From Litsea cubeba (Eukaryota; Streptophyta; Magnoliopsida; Laurales; Lauraceae), in the NCBI GenBank assembly GCA_012931725.1, contig CM022944.1:35043538-35107537 (forward strand): DNA of 64,000 bases. The letters run 5' to 3'. The notes beneath the pieces are model-generated. The model did not search any database, was not told the origin of the DNA, and worked only from the letters and a program-made list of their open reading frames with translations. Made by a program: the position numbers and the translations under genes. Shown here in pieces: positions 1 through 13,900 of this stretch. Position 1 is the stretch's first letter; each line of letters begins with the position of its first letter.

Positions 1-215
1 TTGTTTCAGCACATTGACTTGTCTCGGAACCTAATATTTTTTCAGCAACTGCATTTGTCTCGGCATTCACGCTTGTTTCAGCACATTGACTTGTCCCAAC
101 ATCTAATATTTTGTCAGCAACTGCACTTGTCTCAGCACCTGCGCTTGTCCCAGCATCTAATATTTTGTCAACAACTGCACTTGTATCAGCACCTGCGCTT
201 ATCTCAGCAATATTA
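1..215 (-). repeat. 54-bp coding minisatellite (18-residue repeat) at the C-terminus of the RPA-like gene
   Basis: About four degenerate copies of a 54-bp unit lie head to tail and run off the window start. On the minus strand the unit reads TSAVADKILDAGTSAGAE. Because the unit is a multiple of three the reading frame is kept. The frame continues upstream to about 310 as unique sequence (IEHAVSNKQEIRTIEDVGAN). This appears to be a repetitive low-complexity tail of the RPA-like protein. Confidence 0.75.
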
Positions 216-2392
216 TTTCTATTTTTTATTGCTTCCAAATTATTTGCTCCGACATCTTCAATCGTCCTAATTTCTTGCTTGTTTGATACTGCATGTTCAA
301 TTTTCACATGAATTAGGAATTGTTAATAGTATTTCATAGAAGAGTGCTGAAGATGTTTTAATAAGACTTACATTTTTCAATTTCTGCCAGCAAAAATTCA
401 GATTCATTTTTGTAATGTATTTCTTCTATTTTCTTGACCGTGATTCCACTTTCAAATGTCAGTCTGTTCATACTTGAGTCTATTTTTATATGAAATAAAT
501 ATTGTTTCCACAATGCCTTTTTTATTTCAGTTGCCAATAGATCATACCAATTAACCTGCAAAATAGTTTTAAAGTTAATGTATACATATACATACATAAT
601 GTCTATATATAGAAACATTTAAAGTAAAGAATGTAATTTACTTATATGCAGATAAATTTAAAAATACCTTATCCGCATAGTCTTTATATGCTTCTTCAGA
701 TGCATTTATGAAATACTAAAATTTATGAAATCCTTTAGTATTTCATCATGCATAAATAATGTTGCTTGCTTGGTGTGATCCTCGACTGTTATAGTTGCAA
801 TGTATCTAAGAATATAAAAAGGAACATTAAAATTAATTGTGCCATAATATTTGCGGGATGTAGATATGTTACTACTTTAATGTATTATCTATGTACCTCA
901 TCTTTGTTGGTATCGTTGAATCATTACAACGAACACATTTACCATTGTTGACACCTTCATAAATTTTCTTATCACATTTACTGCAGGAAAGTTGTGCCAA
1001 AGGGGTTTCCATATGTAACATTACAAATGTGGCCTTTATCGCAACATATTTTACCTGTATTTTTTATAAAAGAAAAATAAAAGTTACTATGCACTTCATA
1101 CTATTAAAAATTATTTTTATCAATTAAGTGAAGATGTAGTTGAGTTTAAATTTACCTCATTGACACCATTTTTCAATAATAAAAATAACTCCTGTAATGA
1201 CAATCTGATAGAGCTTGAGTCATTTAACAATGAAAGCTCATTACTGTAATTCAACGTTTCACAATGATGTTAGCATTAACAAACAGAGATTAAAAGTTAG
1301 TAATGAAAAAGTTAATCGCTTACCATAAAAGCAAACGTCTTGCCAATGGAATATTAGGGTTGATTTGTAACTTTGTTGTAGTTGATGGACTGAGATAAAT
1401 GTTTCCTGCACAGAACTCATGAAGTTTGTATCAGTTGCATATAAAATTAAAAAAAAATCATTAGTGATAAAAAAAATATTTTTACCATTGTATTGCTTAA
1501 CCATTACAGACGTTGCTATAATAACTCGGCCTATACTTGAATTTAAGGAGTAAAAATTGTCTAAAGCAAAGTTTCCCCATAAAGTAAGATTCATCCTCTT
1601 GCGACTACAAAAGCAAAATATGTGAGATTAATAATGAATATATTTGATGTTAAAAATATAAATAATTTAGTACAATTGAGTTTAAAATACCTTTCATCAC
1701 ATAGTGTGATATCTAACTTCGCAAGCTCCGTCTGATCTTGTTTTCTAATGTATGATATGCCACTTATATCTTCAATAACTCTAATGACGTCTGTATCATA
1801 TTAATGCAAGTGAATAAAGTTTTGAAGAGATTTGTAACTTTAAGAATATAAATGGTTATGAGAGTTGTAATACCTTGTAGATACTTAAATCTATTGAGAA
1901 ATAAATGCATTTTATCCAGTGAAGTGAAGCAATACACACAGTGAGGAATATCACATATCTCTGTTATTTGTGAAATAACTGCATCTCTTGCTAATGATAG
2001 CTGATATTGATGAGGGGCAACATTATATGTATCTGGTGCTTCTTTGACTCTCACATTTCTAATCGTATAACAATTTCCTTCCATTATCTCATTGCCAAAT
2101 TTTGGAATCTCATCATTAAACAGTGTGAGAAGCATTTGATCTCCCTGAAAGTTAAGAAACGAAGAAAATAAATATAACTGCCATGTATTCAAAAATCATT
2201 TTTTAAATAGAATTGTATTTAAGTTTAAAAGGTCACCTTTATATCAATAACTATTAATTTATTGATTCGTCCAGAACCTTTAGCATTGTTGTACTGTCTA
2301 TCTTCAATTATTCTGCTTACTCTTACTTTGATGCACTATCTGTCATTATAAGGATGCAGCTCCTCGAGACGATGAAATCTAGTGGATGACAT
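1..2392 (-). pseudogene. Helitron-borne RPA1-like gene, degenerate, continues past window start
   Basis: Seen on the minus strand: a series of OB-fold-like exons. Exon 2392-2239 contains KVRVSRIIED and ends at a GT donor. Exon 2144-1874 starts after a TTTCAG acceptor and contains GNCYTIRNVRVKEAPDTYNV. An exon from 1604 contains NLTLWGNFAL and TSVMVKQYNGK. Near 1010-880 there is a CxxC...CxxC zinc ribbon (CSKC, CVRC), and at 618-358 the segment ALWKQYLFHIKI. The order OB, OB, zinc ribbon, OB matches the RPA70 single-strand DNA-binding subunit. Plant Helitrons commonly carry such a gene next to Rep/helicase. Stops interrupt the first OB exon (after HPYNDR) and the zinc-ribbon region, so it is probably dead. 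Some exon borders between 1440 and 350 could not be resolved. Confidence 0.7.
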
Positions 2393-2559
2393 TGATGATT
2401 CCTTGATAATCTAAAGATGAATTTTTCAAATTATTGTTAGTCTAATATTTATTTCAATTCTGATAGTGAATATTTTTTAAAAGCATTGATAGATGTTGAG
2501 CATATGAGATTGTTACATAAAAACTATTTATAGTAAAATACAATGATAAATTTGTACCA

Positions 2560-5500
2560 CAACTCATCCATACTACATCTCCGTCACTCTAGATAGAGCA
2601 ACGTAAAGTTGTCCATGCGAGAAAACTGGCTTTGGGAGATAAAGGCCTATTTTTTGCAGGGTTTGCCCTTGACTTTTGTTATTGTCATTGCAAACGCCAA
2701 TTTAATTGGAAACTGTCTTCTTTTAAGTATGAATGGCAAATCTGTTTCAGCAGTTGACATCACTGTGGAATGAATACACGTTCGCCTTCATTTGTCCCCG
2801 TGACCACATCTGCTTCTATTGGTCGTTGTCCCAATCTACTGATAATTAATCTCGTTCCATTGCATAATCCAATAGATTGATCCAAATTACGTAAAAGCAT
2901 AACTGGGGCACCCACTCTTAGTTCTAATGAATGATTGGGCAATCCGTCAAACTTAAAAGTGTTTAAGTACTCTGTGGTGTATAACATATCCTGACTGGCT
3001 TCACTGCCCTCAACCTCAACCATTGTATATATACTTAGATATGTCTTCTTATCAAGATCATCAGAAAGCATATTAAGAATTTCATCATTAATCTTGTCAA
3101 CATAGTCATTCAATGGAGTCAATATTGCTCTGTTTCTAAAATATGAATGATTCTTGATATTGACATTTAAGTTATCATAGACAAAGTTGATTAAGGGAGA
3201 AATGGCATCATCATCAGCATCTATTCGCAATCCACTTGGAATCTGAATCCAATCATCATCTGAATCCATGTTAGTACACAGAGTATTGCAATATCCATCT
3301 CCTATTTTCAATACCCAGCTCGCAAAGTTTGCATTGTCATCATTATTAGATAAATTCTGTAGACGCATGTTCTCCGAAAGGTTTAACACTTCACAATGTT
3401 TCCAAATTTCAGATCTTGTCAATGAAGCAGCCACTATATCTTCTCTTTTCCCCCTTTTAACAACAGGCAAAATCTGTCTAAAATCACCTCCCAATGCAAC
3501 AGTTAGCCCACCAAATATTTTACTTTTGCGAGTATTATCATCAGCACTCACTATGTCGCGTAGAGTCCTGTCGACCGCATCAAATGCATTCTTATGCATC
3601 ATAGGTGCTTCATCCCATATGATCAAAGATGTTTTTTGAATCACTTTAGCCAAATTTGATTTTTTGCCAATAGCACAGCATGATGCTTCATGAGTCTGTA
3701 ATGGTATCTTAAAGCGCGAATGTGCTGTCCGGCCACCTGGTAACAACAAAGATGCGATTCTCGATGATGCTACTGCTAAAACAATTCTTCTTTCACTTCG
3801 GAGCTTTGTAATTATTGTTTTCCATAAGAACGTTTTTCCCGTTCCACCACTGCCATTGACAAAGAAAACTCCGCCTTTGCCATTTAGACATGAATCAATG
3901 ATCTTGTCGAACACCATGTTTTGTTGCAGGTTTAGTCTCGAATGTAAGACGTTAAATTCAGATGCAAGATCATCGATATTGTATGACATCTCTTCATGTA
4001 GATGGTTGTTTGATATAAAATCATCATGTTCATATCGTGGAAATGGCATATCCTGAAACTCTTTTAACGATCTACCATTTTTATTTATGATTGACTCAAT
4101 CTCTATAAGTGCTTGATTTTGTATCTCATGTTCTGATAAATTGAGACTCATTGATTTTTCATGCCTACGTAGCCTCATCTCTATATCATCAGAAAGTGAA
4201 TTCTAATGTTTGTTCCATACATGCAATGGATTTGATACTTCACAGAACATAAGCATCTCTGCAAACATGTTTCTCAATTGATATGCTGTCGCCCACTGTG
4301 ATGTTTCTGTTAATGCAATATCCCATTCATTGTCATCATCTAATAAGCCAAGTGCTATGCATGCTGATTTAAATGAAGTGTGTGTCTCTCCATCCACAGT
4401 TCTTAAATATCCATAGGATGTGGCACCTCTTATTATATGAAGCAACATTCTTAAATAATATCTCTCACCTGAAGTCGGATGCGCATAATATAATCTTCCA
4501 ATGCACCTTCCATGTTTCCTTTTGCTCCACACCTTTTGAGTGCTTTTCCAAGTCCATTTTGTTGGAAAGTCAACATATCTTAAATCTCTTGCATCAGGAT
4601 ACTGACGATTTGTCTCAAACCACTGAGTGAACATAGTAACCTCTATTCCAGGTCTATTTAACACAGATTCTAAAATGTCATAATCATTGAAAACAACGAT
4701 TTGTTGATTTTCAAGATGATATTATAAACGCTCAACCGATGGATTTCTACTATGAAGGTTGAATTCAAATATTCTCCAGCATGCTTCTGGGGTCGAAACA
4801 TAACGACAGTCAAAGTACTGCTTGATTTCATCAACCTGTCGATATCTCATTTGGCCTGTTGCATCAGGTGATTGTGTGCTTTCCTCAATAACGATAGTTG
4901 CTCTATCTGGGCCTTTGTGAATATATTTGTACAAATACTTAATGACCCGTGTTTGGCTACAAATCTCAATGTTTAGATGTGCATTGTATTTTCTTGATAA
5001 AAAAGGATTGTAAGGAACTACCAATCTATTATCTAGTTCAACATATCCCATTTTAATAGTCCTTCCATCATTTCTCCGCCTGTATGTTGGATAACCATTA
5101 CTGTCGAGTGAGGTTTGTTGGTTGAAACGTTTTGGATATTTTTTGCTGCATTTACCGTCAACCATACATGGAGAATTTGGCTTTAGTGGACCACATGGAC
5201 CATGCATCATACATCGCTTGATTGTTTCATACAACTCTGGATCAGTGTCAAGATCAGGAATTTCGGCCGAGACGATATCATCTATTTCTTCAGGGCTAGA
5301 TATCTTATCACATTTATCCAGTGTTATCAATATATGTGCATGCGGAAGGCCCCTCTTGAAACTCAATTGCATATATATCTGTGAATGAAATAATGAGAAA
5401 CTTTAGTAATAAAAAATTGATAATTAAGGAAATGAGTTATTTTGCATATGAAAATTGAATTACCTGCAATAACTCTGCCAAAAAGGTTTTTGTCCTTTAT

Positions 5501-6846
5501 CTCGTCCATTAATCCTTTCAATTTTATATGAAATACCCTATCAACAACGTCAGGACGATCTTCTGCTTTTTGACCTGGAAATAAGTCTAAAAAGTGTTGG
5601 ATTTCCTTCCATCTCGGATTGCACGTAAACGTTAAAAAAATGTCAGGGCATCCAGCCCATCGGCATATCGCCATTGCATCTTGATACTGTTGAATCATGT
5701 AACGCGGGCTTCCTATAAAAGAAGAAGGTAATATGTATCGTTGACCAATTGCTGATGCTCTTGTGTCTCCTTGAACAACTGCATCTGAGACACCTTTGAA
5801 AAAATCATATCTAAATGTATTCTGGTTATTTCTGACGTACTTTGCTCTATGTTTCTCAATACATGCAAATGCGTCGACGATGATCCAGTGCAAGAGTCTA
5901 CAAGATAATAAAATCATCTTTCCTTCATCATTCCTTTGCTGTAACCTGTAACAATAGTACTCTCTCATTGACACATTAGATTTTGATAATCGCAAAGGCT
6001 GATTATAAAATATGTTGGCATGCCATCCATCTTCTCCATATGGAAATAGCAATGGGTATTGCAATGCCATATAACTTGGATGTAGTTCACTTATTCTCTG
6101 TAAAGATCCCGAGACAGTTTCTAAGATGACATCTCGGCTATTATTTTCTGAAGATCCTTCACCAATTAATAATGCAGCTACCTCATTTGCCGTTGGACGA
6201 TTATATTACCTTGGATCTTTATATCTATCGTACAGTATTCTCATCTTTAGATCTCGTCGATAATCACGTCCAAATCTATCCCTTAGTGATCGGAAGCAGC
6301 CTACATATGGATTGATTCCATCCAGTTCATTTTTCAATCCTTCTATGATTGAAGCATCCAAGCATCCGTATTCTGTATGTCGTGTAAATGCAAGATTTCT
6401 ATTTTGAACCTCATGTTCGGTGCATATATATAAAGCTGGGTGAATTTTGGAGCTTCCCCTGGCATTGGTAACAACGATCCAATTCTGTGGTGAGCTTGAC
6501 CATGTATTCTGAATGTAAACGGACCCACCCCACTTGCTACATTGTAGTCAATATTTGCTCCAAATGAAGTGAATGAAAATGCATTGTTGTATGCTCGGAT
6601 GGACTTTTTGAACTTCGATGATTGTTGGAGGTTGGAGTTTTCCATTAGTGATCTCAAATATGTAGGAGGATGTTGTAAGAGCGGTAACAGTATCTTCCCG
6701 TATCTACAACACCTATTGAAAATATATCTTCGATCATTAGCTCCTCCCTTAGTTCCTTCTTGTTTCCACATCAAAGCACCACATTTAATACATGTCTCAC
6801 TTGGAGGGCCAAAGTCTCTCCTTCCAACAGTTTTTCCTACATAATA
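2560..6846 (-). pseudogene. Helitron Rep/helicase (RepHel), inactivated
   Basis: Minus-strand coding of a rolling-circle Helitron transposase. From the N-terminus: a CxxC element (CIKCGALMWK) near 6780 and the conserved block FTSFGANIDY...FRIHGQAHHRIGSLLP (6600-6470). Then come the Rep HUH nuclease motif GLPHAHILI near 5350, the tyrosine motif KYLYKYIHKG near 4930, and a PIF1-type helicase with Walker A GSGGTGKT near 3850 and Walker B LIIWDEAP near 3620. An 85-bp GT-AG intron lies at 5463-5379. In-frame stops follow DPR near 6210, VERL near 4720 and NKH near 4201, and the helicase C-terminus breaks near 2755. Each stop sits inside otherwise continuous homology, so these are nonsense mutations in one former ORF. 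The TC and CTRR element ends were not located. Confidence 0.9.
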
Positions 6847-9330
6847 ATATTAGGTTAGCAACATTAAATTGACAAACTTGATTGAAGAATAGGAAAATTT
6901 ATAACGTCCACATACTTGAACATCTCGAGCTCATTGATGAATGACGTGGTTCTCTGTCATTTAATCATGCTGCTTTACAATATATAATTTGCCAAGCATT
7001 ATATATATATATATAATTTGCCAAGCATTCGTGTCTAACCCTGCACTTGGTATTGTTGGTAACAAACTCTATAACAATGAATAGATCTTTGAGGCGGTCC
7101 AAGAGGATTTACCAATTATTTGAAGCGGATAGCTAATAATGTAATCCAGAGCATTAGGAGCTTTGGAGCTCGCGACAACATCTTTTGGGTTCTTTTTGGG
7201 AGTTTATTCTTTTGTAATTTTGTGTATATATTGGCCAATGTTATTGCATGCCTTATTTTGGGATTGTAAATAACTTATTTTGTTAATGTTGTGCAAACTT
7301 GAATGTTAATGTATAGAAATTGATACATATGATACCATTGATGATTTTATTTATGTATGTGCACTTGAAATGGTCAGCACAAGCTTCTGCCATGAATCCA
7401 TCTGGGATCTTTGGGTTTGATAATTATCACAAAACGGGATTCTATGGGTAAAAGCGCACGAAAAGTTCTTAATTTTTTACTAATTCGCTTCTGCATACGT
7501 TGCAACCCCTTAATTAAATATGGGGTCATGACAATAATAGAAAAATAAAAAATAAAATTGGCCTTGAAAACTATGATATAAATTAATAAAGAGTAAATCA
7601 CATTCACATCATGGAAGGGCAATGATTCTAACCACAATATCTTCATTAATAGACATTAGTATGATCACCCGTTCGAATTTAGAAAAAAAAAAACCAATGG
7701 AGCAAAACATTTACAGGGTGTATCAACAACTCACATTGTCCATGAAAAGCATGGTGGTTGGGAATACAACTTCATATTCTCCTACATCAAAATAACTTCC
7801 AACCAAATGCACCTCAATTTCTCTCAAGACAAACAATAGATAAAGAAAATTCTCAAATAAGAGAAAAGCTAAGGACAGATTGTTTACATGCATGTGCTTG
7901 TTGGATGAGCTTCATCATTTGTGTTATGGGTCTCCCTTGTTAGATAGAGTTTGGTTTGGGAGGAGGAACTTGGGTTTTGACTTTTGAAAAATAAGATGGC
8001 AGTCATGGTCCTTTTGATGGGAGGGATTCTAGAGAGAGGGGGGTTAAGCACTTTGGGAAGTTGAATGGCTTCCTTGCTAATGAATAAATTAAAGGGAATA
8101 TGGAGAGAGAGGGTTGAGCATTTTGGGAAGGTGAACCAACTGCTTCCTTATTTTTGAATAAATGGGTTATTTAATTAGATAATTAAAAGTTACAATTGAA
8201 ACGACTTCCTTGGAAGAGATTATAGTTAATGAGGCTAGGAAGGCTGACGTGGCACTTGGAGAATTGTTTGCTAGATCTGCGTAATTATATGATGTAAAGT
8301 TCCATCCTCCATATATGCATATTTATTTTCTTCCTAAGTCTAGGTAAAAGAGAGAATTTGGAAAGGAAATTGCTCATCAAAGAAGATCAACCAAAGAAAA
8401 TTGAGAAAATGAAGGAGATCTTGATGAAGAAGGTGATGACTGAGGGTCCTTGCAGCTTGGACTTGATGAAGTCATATGATCTATTGAATATAATAAGGAA
8501 GGAGAGAAAAAGAGGAGAGTTGTAGAGAGAAGATAGCTTCGTTGTAGTAGATTTAAGGGGATGAAATGAAATGAGAAGAGAGTTGAGTTATATAGTTTTA
8601 TTGAGTTTCTATTATATACAAAGAAGTCATTGACTCTAGTTCTTCAAGCAAATGAGCTTTACAACTTCGACATTTTTTACAGTAGGTCCCAAGCCCGGTG
8701 ATATGCATGGCATAATATTAATAACTACCCTTTTTATTTGAGTTTGCTAATTATTTATTTTGTCTTAAATGTTCTACTTATAGCCCTTTTCTTATTATGT
8801 AGTAATTAGAAGGAGTTGAGCATATTTGATCTTAATTCGGAGATGTTTAAAGCTAAAAGCCCATTAGAGAAAAGTTATACACGATGAGCAAGTAGGCTTA
8901 TTGGAGGAGAGCTGAAATTTCAAGTTAGAGGTCATGTGTTCAAGACTTGGAACAATTAGTTTTTATTTTTATTTTTGAAGGCCGAATTTGGTGCAAGAAA
9001 AGTAAGGAATCTCATAGACAACAACAAGAATGCTATTGTTTAGCAAGTGATTAAATTTTGAAAGAAATAAGATTTTCGGAATTATAGCGATCTCGGGCAA
9101 CCTTTACTATTTTGATCATAACTTTTGACTCAAGACTCCGATTAAGGCAAGGTCAGATGAGTTGGAAAGAGGACAAACAAGCTGTCAAATAGAGGGATAT
9201 GAGGGATGACGAATTTGAGTGATTTCACTTTCTTTTTCTTCTTGTATTTTTTTCTTTTTAAAGGGATGCCCTCTCTTGCTCTATGATGATGACGTTATTT
9301 TCTTTAATCTTTGTTAGAAAGTGAAGGTGG
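6847..9330. other. Intergenic DNA without recognised genes
   Basis: AT-rich DNA with no convincing ORF. A short motif, ATAATTTGCCAAGCATT, occurs twice at 6981-7030 around an (AT)n run. A roughly 80-bp imperfect tandem duplication lies at about 8030-8160 (GAGAGAG..GGTTGAGCATTTTGGGAAG). A B-box-like sequence near 8930 may be a SINE scrap. The 5' end of the Helitron should lie here but no clear terminus was found. Confidence 0.5.
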
Positions 9331-10215
9331 AGATTGAGTGATGTAATAGACAACTTTGAAGGCTAATTCATGGGTTGGACAAAACTCTGGGTCCATCGAG
9401 TTGTATTTTCTATTTTATTTTTGAATGAACTATAGTTGTGTCGTCGGAAGAGCTGAAGCGAAGAATAGAAAAAAAGCGAAGATCGGGCAAAACTCCCAGG
9501 CCCGATCGATCGGAACCTCTATCTAATCAATCGTATAGTAGAAGTGCCCCAGTTATTTGGGTGGTCTGATCGATCGGATGCACTGTCCGATCGATCGGAC
9601 AGGCGCAAAATTTCGGGAAAATCTCCTAATCTGTTGCGAGTTAGTTTCCTTTTGAGACTCTGTTTCCCAATTTGATTCCTACCTGTGCACCAAGTCTAAG
9701 GCAAGAATTTGGGGCTATGTATAGGGTATTGCTCTCAACCCTAAAGACCATCACTCTCATTAATCTGAGTCAGATATATCTTAAAGAGAGAGATTATTCT
9801 CTAGAGCCATTGAGAGATCGTTCTGAAGGGCTGCTTTAGAAGGTCATTATTGCTTCTGCTTTATTGTAGAAGATAGTTCATCTTGACTGACAAGGTGCGA
9901 GGAGATCAAGTAAGGAGAACGGTGCACGGTGGATGTCATGTTAATGGATTCTTTACAAGATAATTATGGTCCTTAGGTCGAGGTACAGACTGATGTAAAG
10001 GAGCTGTGAGTATATCTTGTAACTGTTTGTGAACTTGATTTATGGTTCGTGGTTTTTCTCCCTGGATAGGGTTTCCACGCTAAATACCGTGTCTGCCTTC
10101 TTATGGTGTATGATTGATAAATAGCTAGTTCTATATTATTTGATTGGTTATTTCAGCTGCATTAATTAGTTAAATTAGAACTAGTATCCATTTTGGTAGC
10201 CTGCAAAAACTTTCA
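9331..10215 (+). repeat. Probable LTR of a Copia-like retrotransposon
   Basis: A purine-rich AAGGTGGAGATTG stretch at about 9324-9336, resembling a polypurine tract, is followed by sequence with the layout of the Copia LTR at 28825: a GATCGATCGG-rich block, a transcribed-looking block with GTAGAAGAT and GAGGAGTCAAG-like words, and an end with a TTTCTCCCTGGATAGGGTTT segment. Unlike the 28825 element, no second LTR or target-site duplication was found, so both ends are approximate. It could be a solo LTR or the end of a truncated element. Confidence 0.4.
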
Positions 10216-10846
10216 GCTTTCACTCTTTGCACGTGAGTATTTCAGATTATGTAAGTATCCATCACCCTATGGCAAGGGATAGATGCAAACCCACCCCCTG
10301 CCCCCCACCTCTCTAAATTTTTATCACAAATATTGTTCTTAAGAAATTATCATCTCACAAAAAATATTAGGGTGTTCTCAAATTTTGGTTTTCCTAGTAT
10401 TCCCCGAACTGTGAGCACCTTATGTTATTGTCACAAATATCATTCTTGGGAAAATTAATATTTTCAAATTTCGGATTTTTTTCTCAGGATAAAAAAGCCT
10501 CCATAAAACAACGCTCTTAAGTAGTAAAAATAATGATTAAATTAAAGTAAAATTTATTAAAAACATTTTTTAACTTGCTCATCTCAATTTCAATACCATC
10601 ATGATTGTCTTGTGATGTTTTTGAACAAGTATTGCATATAATCCTAGGTGGTATGGTGAGACTAGAGTCCTATCCACAAAGAGACAGTGATTCAGGTCTT
10701 TCATATAAAATAAAACTCTACTGATGTCCGGATCCGATTGCTTGGGTCAGTCTCAGTCCGGTTACAATACGTACCCAACCAACCCAAACCCGACCTAAGA
10801 AGGAAGTCCTTTTCCTCCCCTTTTCGTGTTCTTCAAGAAGTATCTC

Positions 10847-10931
10847 TATAAATCACTTCAATTGCTCTCCTCTCTCTCCATTCCATCGACCGAGAGCGAG
10901 CGCTAGGGTTTCGAAATCTGCAGACGAAGCA
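10847..10931 (+). promoter_or_regulatory. CDC48 core promoter and 5' UTR
   Basis: A TATA-like TATAAAT lies at 10847-10853, about 80 bp before the start codon. It is followed by a CT-rich leader and a telo-box-like TAGGGTTTC at 10904-10912, typical of plant housekeeping 5' leaders. The start context GCAATGGCG fits plant initiation. The transcription start is inferred to lie near 10878. Confidence 0.5.
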
Positions 10932-13900
10932 ATGGCGAGCTCTTCTTCATCTGATTCGTACGTTTTTCCCTAGCTTGAATTTGCGTTGTTCAATCCTAAC
11001 TGCTTTGAAATTCGAGTTTCTCTTCTCGTTTCTGCTGATTTCTATGAGCTCTTTTCGGTTTGAATTCAAAACTATGTAGATTATCTTTGTTTGATAAGCT
11101 AATTAGAGATCGGAAGGAAACCCTAGTTTTTGTGGGTAGGGAGGATTCGAATCCAACTTGTGCAATGTTCATAGGGAAGTTTGTTGAAGATTGCTTTTTT
11201 GTGGGTGAGAGTGGAATGGGGTTTTTTTAGGAGACAGAGAGAGGGAGATTCTAACCTAAGCATGGGGATATACATGGCAGCATTTTGAAGAACTAGGGCA
11301 AGTGGGGTGTAAGTCGAGGGATCAAGATCTGATGGACTGGGGATGATATGATGATGGTATAGTGTTAGATCCAAATATTATGTTAGTGAGAATGATCCCT
11401 CTTTACCAGTTTTTGTAGCTAAAGCCCGACGTCGATTTTTTTCATGTGTGGTCCCTGTCTTAGTGTTGTAAGACCCCTTCATGTCACACAGGCACATCTT
11501 TACAGTAGCCTGTTTCATTTCACTTCCATTGCAGTGATATGGACTGCTGGATTGATCCTAGGTAGAGTAAAGTTTTATTTTCTGCACATGATGTCCAACA
11601 TACACATGTCACTATGTTTATAGTGAGATTTGAGACAGTTCCATAGAGAGATTCATGGAGGATGAGGCCATGAAAGCAGGCGTATCACCCAGGATGTATG
11701 AGATGATTTGTCTTCATGTGTGTGTGTATATATATCACTGTATTATTGTTAATGTTTGAGAATTTTATGTGATTTATGTTATAAAACATGGATCCTACCC
11801 AATAGGATCGGGGCTGTATCTTAACTTGGACCTGAACTGGGACCCCATTAATTATAATTGGATCTATGTCTGGGTGCACCTGATCCAAACCCAATCCAAT
11901 AACAGCCTTATTTAAGAACAAAGGAAGAGCATGAGTCTTCGATGCATGTTGTAATTTAAGATAAAAACCTGTAAAGGAAAAACATGGATGATCATGTGAT
12001 TTTTCTATATGAGATTAGGAAGCTCTAAATTGAGTAAGTATTTCCCTTACTCCTACTTGAATTTAGGAATGTGTTCATAGATGTTTAACTCAAGTATGGA
12101 TTTTTGTTTTAGGGAACTTGAGACAAAGGGGTCTCTAATTTTAAGACCTTTAGACAAGTGCCCGTGGCATAGTGGAAGACCTGCTCACTATTGCAACCTT
12201 CAGGTTATGAGTTCAAGTCATGTTACCAATTAAAAAAAGGAGAACTTATTTGGAACAATTCAGATGTAGGAAGTTTCTAATTTAAGTCAACCTACAATGA
12301 CAGAATTGCATCCCACGTCATATCTGGTTTTGCGTCTTCTGACAGATATAAAGGAAGCTCTAACTTGGACACATATGTTTTCCTCATACATTTTTTGGGA
12401 GGGGAAGAGTATGACTTCAGTAACTTTGATTCAGATTTGTGACTTTTAGTCTAGGTTTCTTTGTATTTTACTGGATCGTTAAGGAGTGACATAAGTGAGC
12501 GCAGTTTAGATTATTGCTATCCTGAAATTTAAGAACAGAATTGGATTAGTATATTCATTGAGAATAGTTTGTATTATTGCAGATCAAAACCAAAATTCTA
12601 TTGTGTTATGGAAGTACATTGTAAGTTCTTGCCTTGGCTTTCACCCACCATAATTCTTAGATGAGACTAGTAGGAAGCCTCAGATCGCACACCCTTGACA
12701 TCATTTTAACTCGGCAGAATGAGACAGACATGTGTGTTAAATAATGCATACCTGCACATGTCATGCATTTTAGCAGATCGAGGATGGGGAAGTCTTAATT
12801 GAAGCTAACTGAATCATGTATGACCGAAGCCTCTAAACTTTTCTAGATTTGCGTGGATGGTCATTGATGATCATTTTGGTTGATCCATTGGTGATAATTT
12901 GGAATTTTTGTTCATAGAATAAAGATTGGGTTGGATAGTCTTTTGGTTAGGACTTTTGATGATGGTCCGCCTTGTTAACTTTTGTTGATGAAGATTAAGA
13001 AACACTAGAAAGCAAAGACATCCAAGTCTAGAAGCAATAAGATCAAAAGCCGCTTTGTATGTTGTGCATGCATTGGTTATTTATTTCTTGCAAGATTTTC
13101 ATTTAATAATTCAGAGTTTCTTGTGGCATGGTTTCATGTAGGCTGCTAGTATCTAGGAGAGTTCATTGTATGGTGTATTTTTGAAGTCATATTCTTGCAT
13201 GGGAATTGTATAGGTTAATACGAAAGTGGTAATAGTTTCCTTTATAAAAGGTGTTTGTTTCAAGTAGTTTGTTATACGTGTTTAATGTTTCCATGTCAGT
13301 TTAACAAATTTAGCGCATGGGGAAAGAGTGTCATAGCGTGATGCATGGTCAGTTTCACAAATTTATCGTGTGAAAGTGTGTCTAGGATAGGTTGGAATGG
13401 CGAAATAGAAATCATGTAGCTGGCTCCAACATAGTTGGGACAAGGCTTTGATGATGGTAGCTCCAAGTGAAATCTTGGTCTTTCAGGCACATGTGGTGTG
13501 ATTGAGAATGGAGTGGAGTTGTTATGATCTTTTCCCGGCTAAGTGGCGTGGAGATTACCAATGGAGATTTGCCAATCATTGAGGAGCTGAACATGGTATA
13601 TTCGCTTTTGAATGAGTCAATTGTAGTAGAAGGTGAGTTTAGGATGCCACTGCTTGGGCCAGCAGAATTGCTCCATGGTCATGTTTATTTTTCTTTATCC
13701 TCAATGAAATCAAAGCAGTTTTGCAAGTTACAGATGCCATGTCTCACCATATTTGAGACAACCTGATGAAGATGCGGTGGCATGGCATTGCTTGTGCAAG
13801 TGGGATGTGAACTAAATGTTTATGGTAGCTCCAAGTGAAATCAGGGGCCTCATGGTCATGTCCATGGTTCAAAATAGTGGCCGCTAAGTAGCGTAGAGCC

